DNA of 32,862 nt from a bacterium (GTDB lineage: Bacteria > UBP6 > UBA1177). The notes beneath the pieces are model-generated. The model searched no databases, was not told where the DNA came from, and worked only from the letters and a program-made list of their open reading frames with translations. This document shows, in pieces, positions 1 to 7,695 of this stretch. The stretch covers positions 1 through 32,862 of the forward strand of contig JAKLDO010000034.1 of assembly GCA_022703485.1 (NCBI GenBank). Reading direction: 5' to 3'. Position 1 is the first letter of the stretch. The number at the start of each line of letters is the position of its first letter. The position numbers and the translations under genes were made by a program.

Positions 1-882
1 TGAAAGTATTGAAATGAAAACCGCAAGTATGAAGAAAGCCGGCTCTATCATTTTAAATTCGGGCCTTTCCTTGCTGAAAACATATAGAGCCGACTCTCTT
101 GCAAGTCTGTTAAAGAACGATGCAGAAAAAAAATCGTTATCAACCGATCTGAGATGATTGTCGATCAGCCGCTGTTCAGCCTCATTTTTCATTGAAGGCG
201 TGTCAACATCCTGCCACAGATATCCTGTCATGTCGGATGCGGTGAACCTACTTTCATCAGCAAGGGCCTTCATTCCGTCAGAGATGGATACATCACCGGT
301 CGCTTTGTAGATCTGCTCAAGTTTTGAAAAGACATCATGACTGCAAAGGAACAGTCCTGTGTCTATGGCGTTATAGGCTTTCAGGTCTTTGCTTATCTTT
401 GTTATTTTATCTCCTTCCGTGAACACTTTTGTGGCATCGTCAAGATCGAATACACCTTCAATGTTCCTGTCGACTGAAAGTATAACGGAGCTTTCAGTGA
501 GACAGGGTTCGGCTTTTTTTATGAATTCAGGAAAGAAATCATTGGAAAAAATATGGTCTGACATTGAAAGGAGGAACGGTTCGCCTGGTTTAAGGGCTTC
601 CCGGCTTTTAAGAAGTGATATGCCGTTCTTTTTATTGTATTCTTCATTTATCACAGTGACAATACCTTGAAGTTTCCTTTCCCTGATGAAATTTATCATC
701 TGGTCACTGCGATAGCCCAGAACGATCACAATATGCTCTATTCCGGCCGATCGCATAAGAGACACAACTCTTTCAATAAGAGCTGTTCCGCCTACGGTCA
801 TAAGAGGTTTGGGCTCGTTTCTTCCTTCGCTGTTAAGCCGGCTGCCTAGTCCGCTGGCAAGTATCACTCCCTGTTTTATCAT
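1..882 (-). CDS. Inositol-1-phosphate cytidylyltransferase-like protein, probably N-terminal half of an IPCT/DIPPS-type fusion (partial)
   Basis: The frame is open to the left edge, so only the first 294 residues are present. They form a MobA-like nucleotidyltransferase domain: LASGLGSRL near residues 8-16 followed by EPKPL is the nucleotide-binding loop, MSDH near 107-110 supplies the metal-binding Asp, and the stretch VFDLDDATKV (144-153), YNAIDTGLF (170-178) and WQDVDTPS (223-230) matches what I know of the CTP:inositol-1-phosphate cytidylyltransferase domain. Family members make CDP-inositol and are commonly fused to a CDP-alcohol phosphotransferase domain; the hydrophobic segment starting about residue 278 could be its first membrane helix, but the window ends there. 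The start is fixed by GAGGTGG, which overlaps the stop of the upstream phosphatidyltransferase gene 9 bp away, so the two are translated as an operon. A choline- or sugar-phosphate substrate cannot be excluded. Confidence 0.7.
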   Translation of the reverse strand, partial: MIKQGVILASGLGSRLNSEGRNEPKPLMTVGGTALIERVVSLMRSAGIEHIVIVLGYRSDQMINFIRERKLQGIVTVINEEYNKKNGISLLKSREALKPGEPFLLSMSDHIFSNDFFPEFIKKAEPCLTESSVILSVDRNIEGVFDLDDATKVFTEGDKITKISKDLKAYNAIDTGLFLCSHDVFSKLEQIYKATGDVSISDGMKALADESRFTASDMTGYLWQDVDTPSMKNEAEQRLIDNHLRSVDNDFFSASFFNRLARESALYVFSKERPEFKMIEPAFFILAVFISILS

Positions 883-891
883 AACACCACC

Positions 892-1656
892 TCAACTGTG
901 CGGTTGCATGTCTTTAGCGATCTCTTCCTTTTTCTTTTTAACATATTCCGGATAGCCTTCAAGGTCCCACGGATCATAGATGAGAGGTGCGAGAAAGGTA
1001 TATACCAGCATTTCAAAAAGAACACAGTCAAGAAGCCACGGTTTTCCCGTTAGAGCTGTTGCCACGCCTGACGCAAAGAGAACAATGACAGCGGCAGTCA
1101 TGAAGAATTTTAGCGGTTTATTGAATTTTCTGCCGTGATGGGCCAGGAACGGTCTGAAAGAAAGGTTGTTATAGCCTATCCAGATAAGCACCGGAATGGC
1201 AATGATCTTATAATAAGGAACGATCTCTGAAAGCTGTGTCCCTATTACAGCTACGGTATAAAAAGCCGATACAGGTCTCGGAGTTCCAAGCCAGAATCTC
1301 GGAAAACTTACATCATATACCTGATTTCTTGCGTGCCTTATACATCCGAAAATAACAGGAACAAGTCCCATTGCAAAGGCTGTCATAACGCCCATTTCCC
1401 TGTAGAATGCATAAACTATGAAAGATGGGCATACTGAATATGTAACATGGTCCGCAATGGTATCAAGTTCTTTTCCAAACTGATTGCTCATCTTTGTCAG
1501 GCGGGCTATCTTCCCGTCAAGCATGTCAAAAACGAAAGCGGCTATCATAAGGTAGCAGGCGTCAACCAGATGCCCTTCTATAGCAAGAACAGATGATCCG
1601 AAACCTATTGCGATGTTGCCGAGTGTTGCGATGTCCTTTAAATGTATGAGACGCAT
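892..1656 (-). CDS. pssA: CDP-alcohol phosphatidyltransferase, PssA-like (phosphatidylserine synthase family)
   Basis: This is an integral membrane enzyme that joins a CDP-activated lipid or alcohol to a second alcohol. The full family signature D-x2-D-G-x2-A-R-x8-G-x3-D-x3-D is present (D44, D47-G48, A51-R52, G61, D65, D69 with the start used here), and all three catalytic Asp are intact. Several hydrophobic helices follow. The sequence around the motif (ARLTKMSNQFGKELDTIAD) is closest to the type II phosphatidylserine synthases, so serine is the likeliest acceptor; inositol is possible given the neighbour. An ATG 21 bp upstream (1677) lacks a ribosome site, whereas CCGGAG sits 6 bp before the ATG at 1656, so I use the latter (254 residues). 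It lies 77 bp after the DUF151 gene and directly before the cytidylyltransferase. Confidence 0.8.
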   Translation of the reverse strand: MRLIHLKDIATLGNIAIGFGSSVLAIEGHLVDACYLMIAAFVFDMLDGKIARLTKMSNQFGKELDTIADHVTYSVCPSFIVYAFYREMGVMTAFAMGLVPVIFGCIRHARNQVYDVSFPRFWLGTPRPVSAFYTVAVIGTQLSEIVPYYKIIAIPVLIWIGYNNLSFRPFLAHHGRKFNKPLKFFMTAAVIVLFASGVATALTGKPWLLDCVLFEMLVYTFLAPLIYDPWDLEGYPEYVKKKKEEIAKDMQPHS

Positions 1657-1733
1657 GGCTTTCTCCGGAAAAAACATGATTTAACGGTCTATGATATGCA
1701 ATTTAGATCAAAAATCACTTTTTCTGACCCTTG

Positions 1734-2222
1734 TCACTGAACTGTTTCCTTAATCTGATCGTGTGCTTTTAATGCCTGGTCTGATCCTCCGGAGCTCAGA
1801 AGTCTGTCGAGGTCTTCAAAGATCCTTTTTTCACTTATCCTGTTCCTGAAAAATGATGATTCTTTAAAAAGTTCGGAATTCACCGTTATGTCTATTCCTG
1901 TTTCAAGGCAGAGCAGAATTCCTGCGCCTGCAGACATTTCAAACTGACCTCCTTCCGTGTGAATGGAGGCCCCCAGCTTGTTGATGGCGGACCTGTCAAG
2001 AACGATCTTTTTAATGCTGACGCCTGATATGCCAAGCAGCTTTGAAACGATCTCTGAATGTATTGTGTTCTTGGATATCATTGCCTTGAGAAGGGTCTGG
2101 CGGTCAACACCCGAAAGGGATACAGGAAAAGTTTCCCCTTTACGGCTTTTGAGGATTATGAGAGGCTCCATCACAGGGTCATTTATTGAAACACCTGATA
2201 TTTTCATTTTAACTGTTTTCAT
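1734..2222 (-). CDS. Bifunctional nuclease family (DUF151) protein, divergent
   Basis: About 120 N-terminal residues follow the DUF151/BFN fold pattern: a starting strand KMKISGVSIND, a segment PLIILKSRKGETFPVSLSG, a helix around LLKAMISKN, the HSEIVSKLLGISGVSIKKIVLD strand-helix, and a region corresponding to the usual ARPSDAIALALR motif that here reads MSAGAGILLCLETG. The conserved R-P-S-D residues are therefore lost, and nuclease activity (reported for a few plant and bacterial members) should not be assumed. The start is chosen at 2222, where AGAGG stands 8 bp before ATG; a longer reading to 2258 lies inside miaB. The gene overlaps the miaB 3' end by 14 bp and is translationally coupled to it. 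Confidence 0.65.
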   Translation of the reverse strand: MKTVKMKISGVSINDPVMEPLIILKSRKGETFPVSLSGVDRQTLLKAMISKNTIHSEIVSKLLGISGVSIKKIVLDRSAINKLGASIHTEGGQFEMSAGAGILLCLETGIDITVNSELFKESSFFRNRISEKRIFEDLDRLLSSGGSDQALKAHDQIKETVQ

Positions 2223-3525
2223 TTTTCTTTCCTCTGAGAGTGTTTTCAAGGATTTCATCTATGCGGACATCAATTATCCTGCCTCTGTCGGCATCTGTTG
2301 CGTCAATAATGTGTGTAAGAAGATTATGTTCATTTCTGCCCATTAGCGTTCCGCTTTTAGGACTTTCTTTTTCAACCAGCACTTTGACCGTTCTGCCGAG
2401 ATATCTTCCTCGCACCTTTCTGATCTTTTTCCTTTGAAGTTCAAGCACGGCGTTCAACCGGGATGCTTTTTCATCTTCCGGAACTGTATCGGCAATTTGC
2501 GATGCCGCAGTTCCGGGGCGGGGCGAGTATGCAAATGCGAATATGACATCATAATCGGCAGTATTTATCAGTTCTAGAGTTTTGTCGAAATCTTTTTCCG
2601 TCTCCCCAGGGAATCCTACAATGAAGTCACTGCTTAGAGCTATGTCGGGGCAGTGCTTTCTTGCAAGTTCTATTTTACTGAGATATTCAACAGTCGAATA
2701 TTTTCTGTTCATCATTCCGAGCACTCTGTCAGAACCTGATTGAGCCGGAAGGTGCAGATGAGGCATAAGTGAAGGTATGTTACGGAAAGCAGCAGCCAGA
2801 TCCTCGTTAAAATCCTTCGGGTGGCTTGTCATGAAGCGGATCCTTTCAAGTCCCGGTTTTTTTGCCGCTTCATAAAGCAGCTCCGTAAAATCCATGCCGG
2901 TCACGGGATCTTTATAGCTGTTTACATTCTGCCCCAGAAGAGTCACTTCTATAACACCCCTTGATATTAGAATGTCGATCTCTTCCAGTATCGATGAAGC
3001 TTTTCTACTGACCTCTTTTCCTCTTACATACGGAACGATACAGTAACTGCAGAAATTATTGCATCCGTGCATAACCGTGATAGATGAAGTGTATTGTTCA
3101 AAGAAATTACCTTTTGAATCAACAGGGAATATTTCTTCCCGTTCAAGAAGATCGGTGCTGTTTGAAACGAAAGGGAAAAGTCCTTTTTCAATAACATCAG
3201 GTATCATATCTTCAGCTCCGGGACCGAAAACACCGCTAATATAGGGGGCTTTTTCGATTATTTCCTTTCCTAGCTGCTGTGCTACACATCCCATTATGAA
3301 GATCTTAACGCCTTTTTTTCTTACAAGAGGAAGGAATCTTCCTGAACAGCTGAAAAGTTTCTGAAGAGGTTTGTCTCTAACGCTGCAGCTGTTGATTATG
3401 ATAATATCTGCGGATGAGGCTTCAGGTACATTTGTCCAGCCTCTTGCTGTAAGCATGGCACTCACCCTTTCACTGTCATATACATTCATCTGACAGCCGA
3501 ATGTGCGTATGAAGAACCGTTTCAT
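2209..3525 (-). CDS. miaB: tRNA-2-methylthio-N6-dimethylallyladenosine synthase
   Basis: This is a radical-SAM methylthiotransferase that adds the 2-methylthio group to i6A37 of tRNAs reading UNN codons. The N-terminal UPF0004 domain carries the three cluster cysteines C11 (FGCQMN), C47 (NSCSVRD) and C80 (MGCVAQ). The radical-SAM motif C-x3-C-x2-C is at C155, C159 and C162, and a C-terminal TRAM domain follows from about residue 370. The length of 438 residues is normal for MiaB, and the FGCQMN signature favours MiaB over MtaB or RimO. GGAG is 5 bp before the ATG. It is the first gene of a run continuing through the DUF151 protein. Confidence 0.95.
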   Translation of the reverse strand: MKRFFIRTFGCQMNVYDSERVSAMLTARGWTNVPEASSADIIIINSCSVRDKPLQKLFSCSGRFLPLVRKKGVKIFIMGCVAQQLGKEIIEKAPYISGVFGPGAEDMIPDVIEKGLFPFVSNSTDLLEREEIFPVDSKGNFFEQYTSSITVMHGCNNFCSYCIVPYVRGKEVSRKASSILEEIDILISRGVIEVTLLGQNVNSYKDPVTGMDFTELLYEAAKKPGLERIRFMTSHPKDFNEDLAAAFRNIPSLMPHLHLPAQSGSDRVLGMMNRKYSTVEYLSKIELARKHCPDIALSSDFIVGFPGETEKDFDKTLELINTADYDVIFAFAYSPRPGTAASQIADTVPEDEKASRLNAVLELQRKKIRKVRGRYLGRTVKVLVEKESPKSGTLMGRNEHNLLTHIIDATDADRGRIIDVRIDEILENTLRGKKNENS

Positions 3526-3590
3526 TCCTACTCCTGAAAAACATCAACAGCATAGTAATAGAAGCAAGGATGTCAACTACTAAAAATAAA

Positions 3591-3614
3591 AAAAGGGGGA
3601 AAACTCCCCCTTTT
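3591..3614 (-). terminator. Rho-independent terminator of the kelch lipoprotein operon
   Basis: A 10-bp perfect stem (AAAAGGGGGA with TCCCCCTTTT) closes a 4-base loop. On the minus strand it lies 24 bp after the lipoprotein stop codon and is followed by a T-rich run, so it should end that transcript and separate it from miaB. Confidence 0.9.
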
Positions 3615-3637
3615 AAAAATAGATGTCTGAATAAGTA

Positions 3638-5380
3638 TCAGAAAGGTATTGAATATCCGCTTACCTGATATACGAAAAGTGAACCGAAAGCAAAAGCCTG
3701 TCCGAGAGTGTTGGCTGTTATCGGTCCGTCAACTATCATACTGCCGCTGTCAATATCCTTGTTCTCATCCATGAGTGATTCTTTGACAGATGCACTGAAA
3801 ATGTTCTGTTCAAGATCGGAGCTGTATGATCTTTTCACCTGAACAACAAAAATGATCTGATCTGCATCCGAATCTCTTGATATTTCACTTGAACCGCAGT
3901 TTACAGCTGCATACTGAGCAGCACTTTTCTCGGTTGTTCCGATCGCTGCCATGGAAGGTCTTGCGCATCTGTTCGGAGCACCGTTAACATCATATGTCCA
4001 CTTGTTCTGTCCGGTCTCGCTGAAAACAAAAAGACTCGGGTTTGTCACGAGGCTCAGATTCTCAGCTTCTCCATCCTGAAAGTATCCGCCGACTACAGGA
4101 ACAGCCTTCTGGATCTGTTCAAGGTCGTCAAATCTTATAGTTGTTGCCGCTGCGGCAATAAGACCTCTTGTGAGAAGTTCTGCAGAATCTCCGCCGACTC
4201 TGTCTGATATCGCGACTTCGGTACTTTTGCTTACAGTCACGATCTCGGCGAATTTGTCAAGGACCGGTGTTTTTCCGTCCTGATCTGTAGAACCGCCAAT
4301 AACAAGGATCCTCGGTATCACTGCACCTGCGTTGTCTGTTGTTGAAACATCTGCGATAGTATGGAAACAGCGTCCTGTATTAAGTGTTGAAAAGTCTTCA
4401 ACTTGGAGAGTGGTCTTTGATACTTTATAAACTTTTTTGGATCCTGTCTTTCCGTTGCACCCGCCGATAATATATACATCACCATCGATGGATATCGCTT
4501 TTGCACCGGTCAGATTGTCTTTCAGACCAAGAGTTCTGTAGCTGTTTGAATCAGGGTCGTATGCAAGTATTGAATTTGAATTGCCACTGTCGTTAGATCC
4601 GAACGCCACAACAACGATGCCGGATTCCGAACCGTCATCAAGAAGTGCAGCTGCGTGGTCCATGAGGGGAACAGGAAGGCTTTTGACCTCATCTGAAGAA
4701 ATTCTTCCCATATTGAATATCATGGTCCTGTCCATAGTCTCTTCATAATCAAAACTGTATCCCCCGGAAAGATAAATCCTGCCGTTCTTAAGAGCTACAG
4801 CTGCAGAACCTTTGGATCCGCCTGATTCAAAATATGATTTAAGTGAGTCGTAATCGTTCCTTTCATCGCTTCTGTCTCCGACAACCCTTACAAAGTCACC
4901 GGTCGCGCCAAGGAAGATATCAATGTCATAGTTTTCATCATCATCATAATATACACCATCTATGCCGCCAGTCATCTTGAGCTTTTCGTTGGCATTTGTG
5001 ACTTCAACAAAGAAACGGTAATAGTTTCCTTTTTTGAGCGATCTGATAAATTCTGACTTGCCGCCTGAATTGTTCCCGACACAGTTGCCGCCCTGATATT
5101 TTGAAATACAAACTTCAATAAGCTTTCTGTCAACAATTGTGTAAGGTTCCGACAAATCACTAGTTGAATAGATCGTGAGCATTATCTGATCGGTGGAGTT
5201 TATACAATAAGTTAGATCTACTTCTTCCTGATATATTCCATCCGGAAGATATTCGCATACAGCGTCCATGTCGATCGGGAGTCTCAAGCTGATCTTAAAG
5301 TTGCCGGTATTTCCAGATTCACAGGAAACAAATGTTCCGACCAGTATCAGGAACATAAGCAACGAAAGAGTTCTTTTCAT
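3638..5380 (-). CDS. Kelch-like repeat lipoprotein
   Basis: The N terminus is a lipoprotein signal peptide with the acceptor Cys at residue 20 (GTFVSC), so the protein should be anchored to a membrane. Residues about 25-160 contain paired cysteines and look like a beta domain. From about 190 on there are kelch-like blades with the IYLSGG, VYIIGG, ILVIGG and VPVVGG diglycine strands, each followed by a loop and a tyrosine or phenylalanine strand, implying a beta-propeller used for binding. No catalytic motif is seen and I do not recognise a specific family. The gene starts 27 bp after the small membrane protein gene at 5408-5725 and ends just before a terminator, so the two form an operon. Confidence 0.75.
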   Translation of the reverse strand: MKRTLSLLMFLILVGTFVSCESGNTGNFKISLRLPIDMDAVCEYLPDGIYQEEVDLTYCINSTDQIMLTIYSTSDLSEPYTIVDRKLIEVCISKYQGGNCVGNNSGGKSEFIRSLKKGNYYRFFVEVTNANEKLKMTGGIDGVYYDDDENYDIDIFLGATGDFVRVVGDRSDERNDYDSLKSYFESGGSKGSAAVALKNGRIYLSGGYSFDYEETMDRTMIFNMGRISSDEVKSLPVPLMDHAAALLDDGSESGIVVVAFGSNDSGNSNSILAYDPDSNSYRTLGLKDNLTGAKAISIDGDVYIIGGCNGKTGSKKVYKVSKTTLQVEDFSTLNTGRCFHTIADVSTTDNAGAVIPRILVIGGSTDQDGKTPVLDKFAEIVTVSKSTEVAISDRVGGDSAELLTRGLIAAAATTIRFDDLEQIQKAVPVVGGYFQDGEAENLSLVTNPSLFVFSETGQNKWTYDVNGAPNRCARPSMAAIGTTEKSAAQYAAVNCGSSEISRDSDADQIIFVVQVKRSYSSDLEQNIFSASVKESLMDENKDIDSGSMIVDGPITANTLGQAFAFGSLFVYQVSGYSIPF

Positions 5381-5407
5381 TAAAATCCTCCTGTTATTTT
5401 TAAACTT

Positions 5408-5725
5408 TTAATTGTCCCATTCAATGACTTTTCCTTCCGGTTCCTCAACCTGGGTCCCGAAGTAGATGCCTACAGCGGCTCCTGCTATTACAACTACAGA
5501 AACAACGGTGATGAACCATGTTGATTTGTAGAACGGCGTCTTCTGGATCTCGGCCATGGACTCTTCTTTTTCGTCAGCGGCGTTTTCCTTGATGTTACCT
5601 TCAAAATAGAAATTTTCGCCGACCTTGAGATTGATGCCGGTCTGCTGAGGTTTGTCCTGAGCATAGGCCGGAGTGAGAATTCCAACAACAAAAACAACGA
5701 TAAGTAAGTTTGTGATCGCTTTCAT
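5408..5725 (-). CDS. Small secreted, membrane-anchored protein
   Basis: The product has 105 residues. A signal peptide (hydrophobic residues 4-18, likely cleavage after AYA) is followed by a charged stretch of about 50 residues rich in Glu, Asp and Lys, then one transmembrane helix near residues 72-94 (FITVVSVVVIAGAAVGIYF) and a short acidic tail. The ATG at 5725 has a TAGGTAG ribosome site; the longer reading would need a TTG without one. It is the first gene of the operon with the kelch lipoprotein. No function is known to me; a bitopic partner for the lipoprotein is a guess from context only. Confidence 0.65.
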   Translation of the reverse strand: MKAITNLLIVVFVVGILTPAYAQDKPQQTGINLKVGENFYFEGNIKENAADEKEESMAEIQKTPFYKSTWFITVVSVVVIAGAAVGIYFGTQVEEPEGKVIEWDN

Positions 5726-5841
5726 TTTTCTACCTATCAAAAAATTATCCAATTAAACACCAAAAACTTTCTTCGCCTACTGCTTATCAAATTTTGTACT
5801 AACAGTCAACCTTTTTTTAAATTTTTATGCTCTTCCGTCCG

Positions 5842-6249
5842 CTACCCGTGTCCGGTTATTTCCTCATCGGCTCTGACAATGAGTTTTCTATATGTTTCAC
5901 GGGCATCGGAGAGGCAGCTGCCGCTGCACGAAAATATATCTGTGTCATTATACAGTCCGGCAAAATCGACCATTCCTTTGTCTGCTGTCTTTTTCTGAGG
6001 TTCCAGCTGGTCAGATATAAGATTCCTTATTATTTTATTATGCTGCCGCCTTATCGCTGAGACAGACGTCTCCCTGTTTATGCAGTCTTCAGGTAAAAGT
6101 TCTGAACTTATAGAATGATATATGCTGCCGGAAAGATACACAAGAGTGTTCACTTTATGTTTTCCGTCGACGGAATTGACCTCAGTCTGGATATGGTATT
6201 TCCTGTTCCTGTGCTCTATGTTGGAATTGAATCCTGGAAAAACAAACAT
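5842..6249 (-). CDS. Conserved small protein of the FNxNxxHRxxxxHIQTE family
   Basis: This 135-residue soluble protein begins with FNSNIEHRNRKYHIQTEV, then a beta-strand VNTLVYLSGSIYHS, and a helical RRQHNKIIRNLISDQL segment near residue 70-85. From memory this order matches a family of unknown function common in Myxococcota and relatives (FNxNVRHRGxxFHVQTE, later QHKxM). Its ATG overlaps the rpoZ stop in a TGATG arrangement, so its translation is coupled to the RNA polymerase omega subunit. A C-terminal tail from about residue 90 contains two cysteines close together (FSCSGSCLS) and appears lineage-specific. No catalytic residues can be named. Confidence 0.65.
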   Translation of the reverse strand: MFVFPGFNSNIEHRNRKYHIQTEVNSVDGKHKVNTLVYLSGSIYHSISSELLPEDCINRETSVSAIRRQHNKIIRNLISDQLEPQKKTADKGMVDFAGLYNDTDIFSCSGSCLSDARETYRKLIVRADEEITGHG

Positions 6250-6515
6250 CAGTCTTCGTTCTGGTTCCTGATATATCTTGATATTCTGCGGTGTCTGCGT
6301 ACATGCTTTCTTATTCTTGACTCGGTGCGGGCGAGCTTGATCTTACCGGCAGCGACTTCCCTGAGGGCAACTATCGGTTCCTTGTTGCCTTTTGCATTGG
6401 AAATGAGCGGTTCTGCACCGTCAAGAAGCTGTCTTGTCCTTTTTGCGGCAAGTATTATGAGTTCCAGTCTGTTGGAAACTTTTTCCAAACAATCTTCAAC
6501 AGTTACTCTAGCCAT
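6249..6515 (-). CDS. rpoZ: DNA-directed RNA polymerase omega subunit
   Basis: The 88-residue protein starts MARVTVEDCLEKVSNRLELIILAAKRTRQL and continues with the NKEPIVALREVAAGKI segment, the hallmarks of omega, which helps assemble beta-prime into the polymerase. The tail after residue 65 is Arg-rich. An AGGAGG ribosome site precedes the ATG and a promoter (TTGATT, 16 bp, TATAAT) lies about 37 bp upstream. It is the lead gene of a two-gene operon with the overlapping small protein. Confidence 0.92.
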   Translation of the reverse strand: MARVTVEDCLEKVSNRLELIILAAKRTRQLLDGAEPLISNAKGNKEPIVALREVAAGKIKLARTESRIRKHVRRHRRISRYIRNQNED

Positions 6516-6552
6516 GGGGGAAACCCTCCTAAATAATCAAAATCCGTGCGGG

Positions 6553-6580
6553 ATTATACAGGCAAGTGTCGTGAAATCAA
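6553..6580 (-). promoter_or_regulatory. rpoZ promoter
   Basis: On the minus strand TTGATT (complement of 6575-6580) is separated by 16 bp from a perfect TATAAT (complement of 6553-6558). It points to rpoZ and is back to back with the gpsA promoter. Confidence 0.7.
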
Positions 6581-6594
6581 CTTTTTATTGTAAT

Positions 6595-6622
6595 TTGACA
6601 TAAACACTCCTAATAGTAGAAT
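6595..6622 (+). promoter_or_regulatory. gpsA-dapB promoter
   Basis: A consensus TTGACA at 6595-6600 is followed after 16 bp by TAGAAT at 6617-6622, about 32 bp before the gpsA start. Confidence 0.75.
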
Positions 6623-6654
6623 GACTTGACCGAATTTTTCACCGGAGGTTTGAA

Positions 6655-7695
6655 ATGAGTTTGAGAGTGGGTGTCATATCAGCCGGAAGCTGGGGTACAG
6701 CCCTTTCTGCGCTTCTTGCTGAAAAAGGATATGAGGTGACTTTGTGGGCAAGGGAGCCTGAGATAGTTGAAAGCGTGAACCTTGACCGGGAAAACAGACT
6801 TTTCCTGCCGGGGATAAGACTTAATCATGGCATAACTGCCACGGAAGATCTTGAAAAAGCCGCGTCTTCAAAAGATATGATAGTCATATCGACACCTTCA
6901 CAGTATATGAGAGATGTTCTGAAGAAAATGAAAGATATGATAGGTCCCCGTACTTTTATCGTTATAGCAACCAAAGGGATAGAAAACAAAACACTTAAAA
7001 TGATGTATCAGGTCGCTGAAGAGATACTTCCCCGCAAACACCACAGGAACATTTTCGTTCTTTCAGGACCTACTTTTGCAAGAGAACTTGCAATGAAAAT
7101 GCCTACTTGCGCCGTTGTTGCAAGCTATAACTCAGAGGATATGCATGTCGTCCAGCAGTATTTTAACACAGGCTACATGAGGATCTACAGGTCGACTGAT
7201 GTGATAGGTGTCGAACTGGGGGGTGCTCTTAAAAACATTTTTGCTATAGCTGTCGGAATTCTTGAAGGTATGGGTTTTGGAAAGAATACACAGGCGGCTC
7301 TGATAACGCGTTCGATCGCTGAAATAACGAGACTTGTGATAGCTCTTGGCGGAAATCCTCTTACAATATCGGGGCTTAGCGGAGTAGGCGACCTCGTTCT
7401 GACATGTACCGGCGACCTGAGCAGGAACAGACAGGTCGGTATCAGACTCGGGAAAGGTGAAAAAATAAATGATATAATTAAAAGTATGCTTATGGTGGCG
7501 GAAGGCGTTGCCACAACGGAATCGGCGTATGATCTTTCAAAAAAGGTCGGCGTTGAGATGCCGATAACAGAGACCCTTTACAGAGTGCTGTATGAAAATG
7601 CTGATATAATGAAGAATTTTCAAGCACTTATGTCAAGAAGTCTTAAGGATGAACTTCTTTCCTACGGAGGTGTCAATGATTCGTGTGATGGTTAA
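6655..7695 (+). CDS. gpsA: Glycerol-3-phosphate dehydrogenase [NAD(P)+]
   Basis: This cytoplasmic enzyme reduces dihydroxyacetone phosphate to sn-glycerol-3-phosphate, the backbone for phospholipids. Visible motifs are the nucleotide-binding loop SAGSWGTAL (9-17), ATKGIE with K107, SGPTFARELA (137-146) and the catalytic-lysine helix GGALKNIFAIA (K193). The length of 346 residues is typical. The first glycine of the G-x-G-x-x-G dinucleotide loop is Ser9 here, which is unusual. CCGGAGG precedes the ATG by 6 bp. The 3' end overlaps dapB by 20 bp, so the two are coupled. Confidence 0.95.
   Translation: MSLRVGVISAGSWGTALSALLAEKGYEVTLWAREPEIVESVNLDRENRLFLPGIRLNHGITATEDLEKAASSKDMIVISTPSQYMRDVLKKMKDMIGPRTFIVIATKGIENKTLKMMYQVAEEILPRKHHRNIFVLSGPTFARELAMKMPTCAVVASYNSEDMHVVQQYFNTGYMRIYRSTDVIGVELGGALKNIFAIAVGILEGMGFGKNTQAALITRSIAEITRLVIALGGNPLTISGLSGVGDLVLTCTGDLSRNRQVGIRLGKGEKINDIIKSMLMVAEGVATTESAYDLSKKVGVEMPITETLYRVLYENADIMKNFQALMSRSLKDELLSYGGVNDSCDG

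Noticed and set aside
5827..6060. Plus-strand frame overlapping the small rpoZ-linked gene
   Set aside because: No ribosome site, and the opposite strand has a coupled start and a recognisable family pattern.
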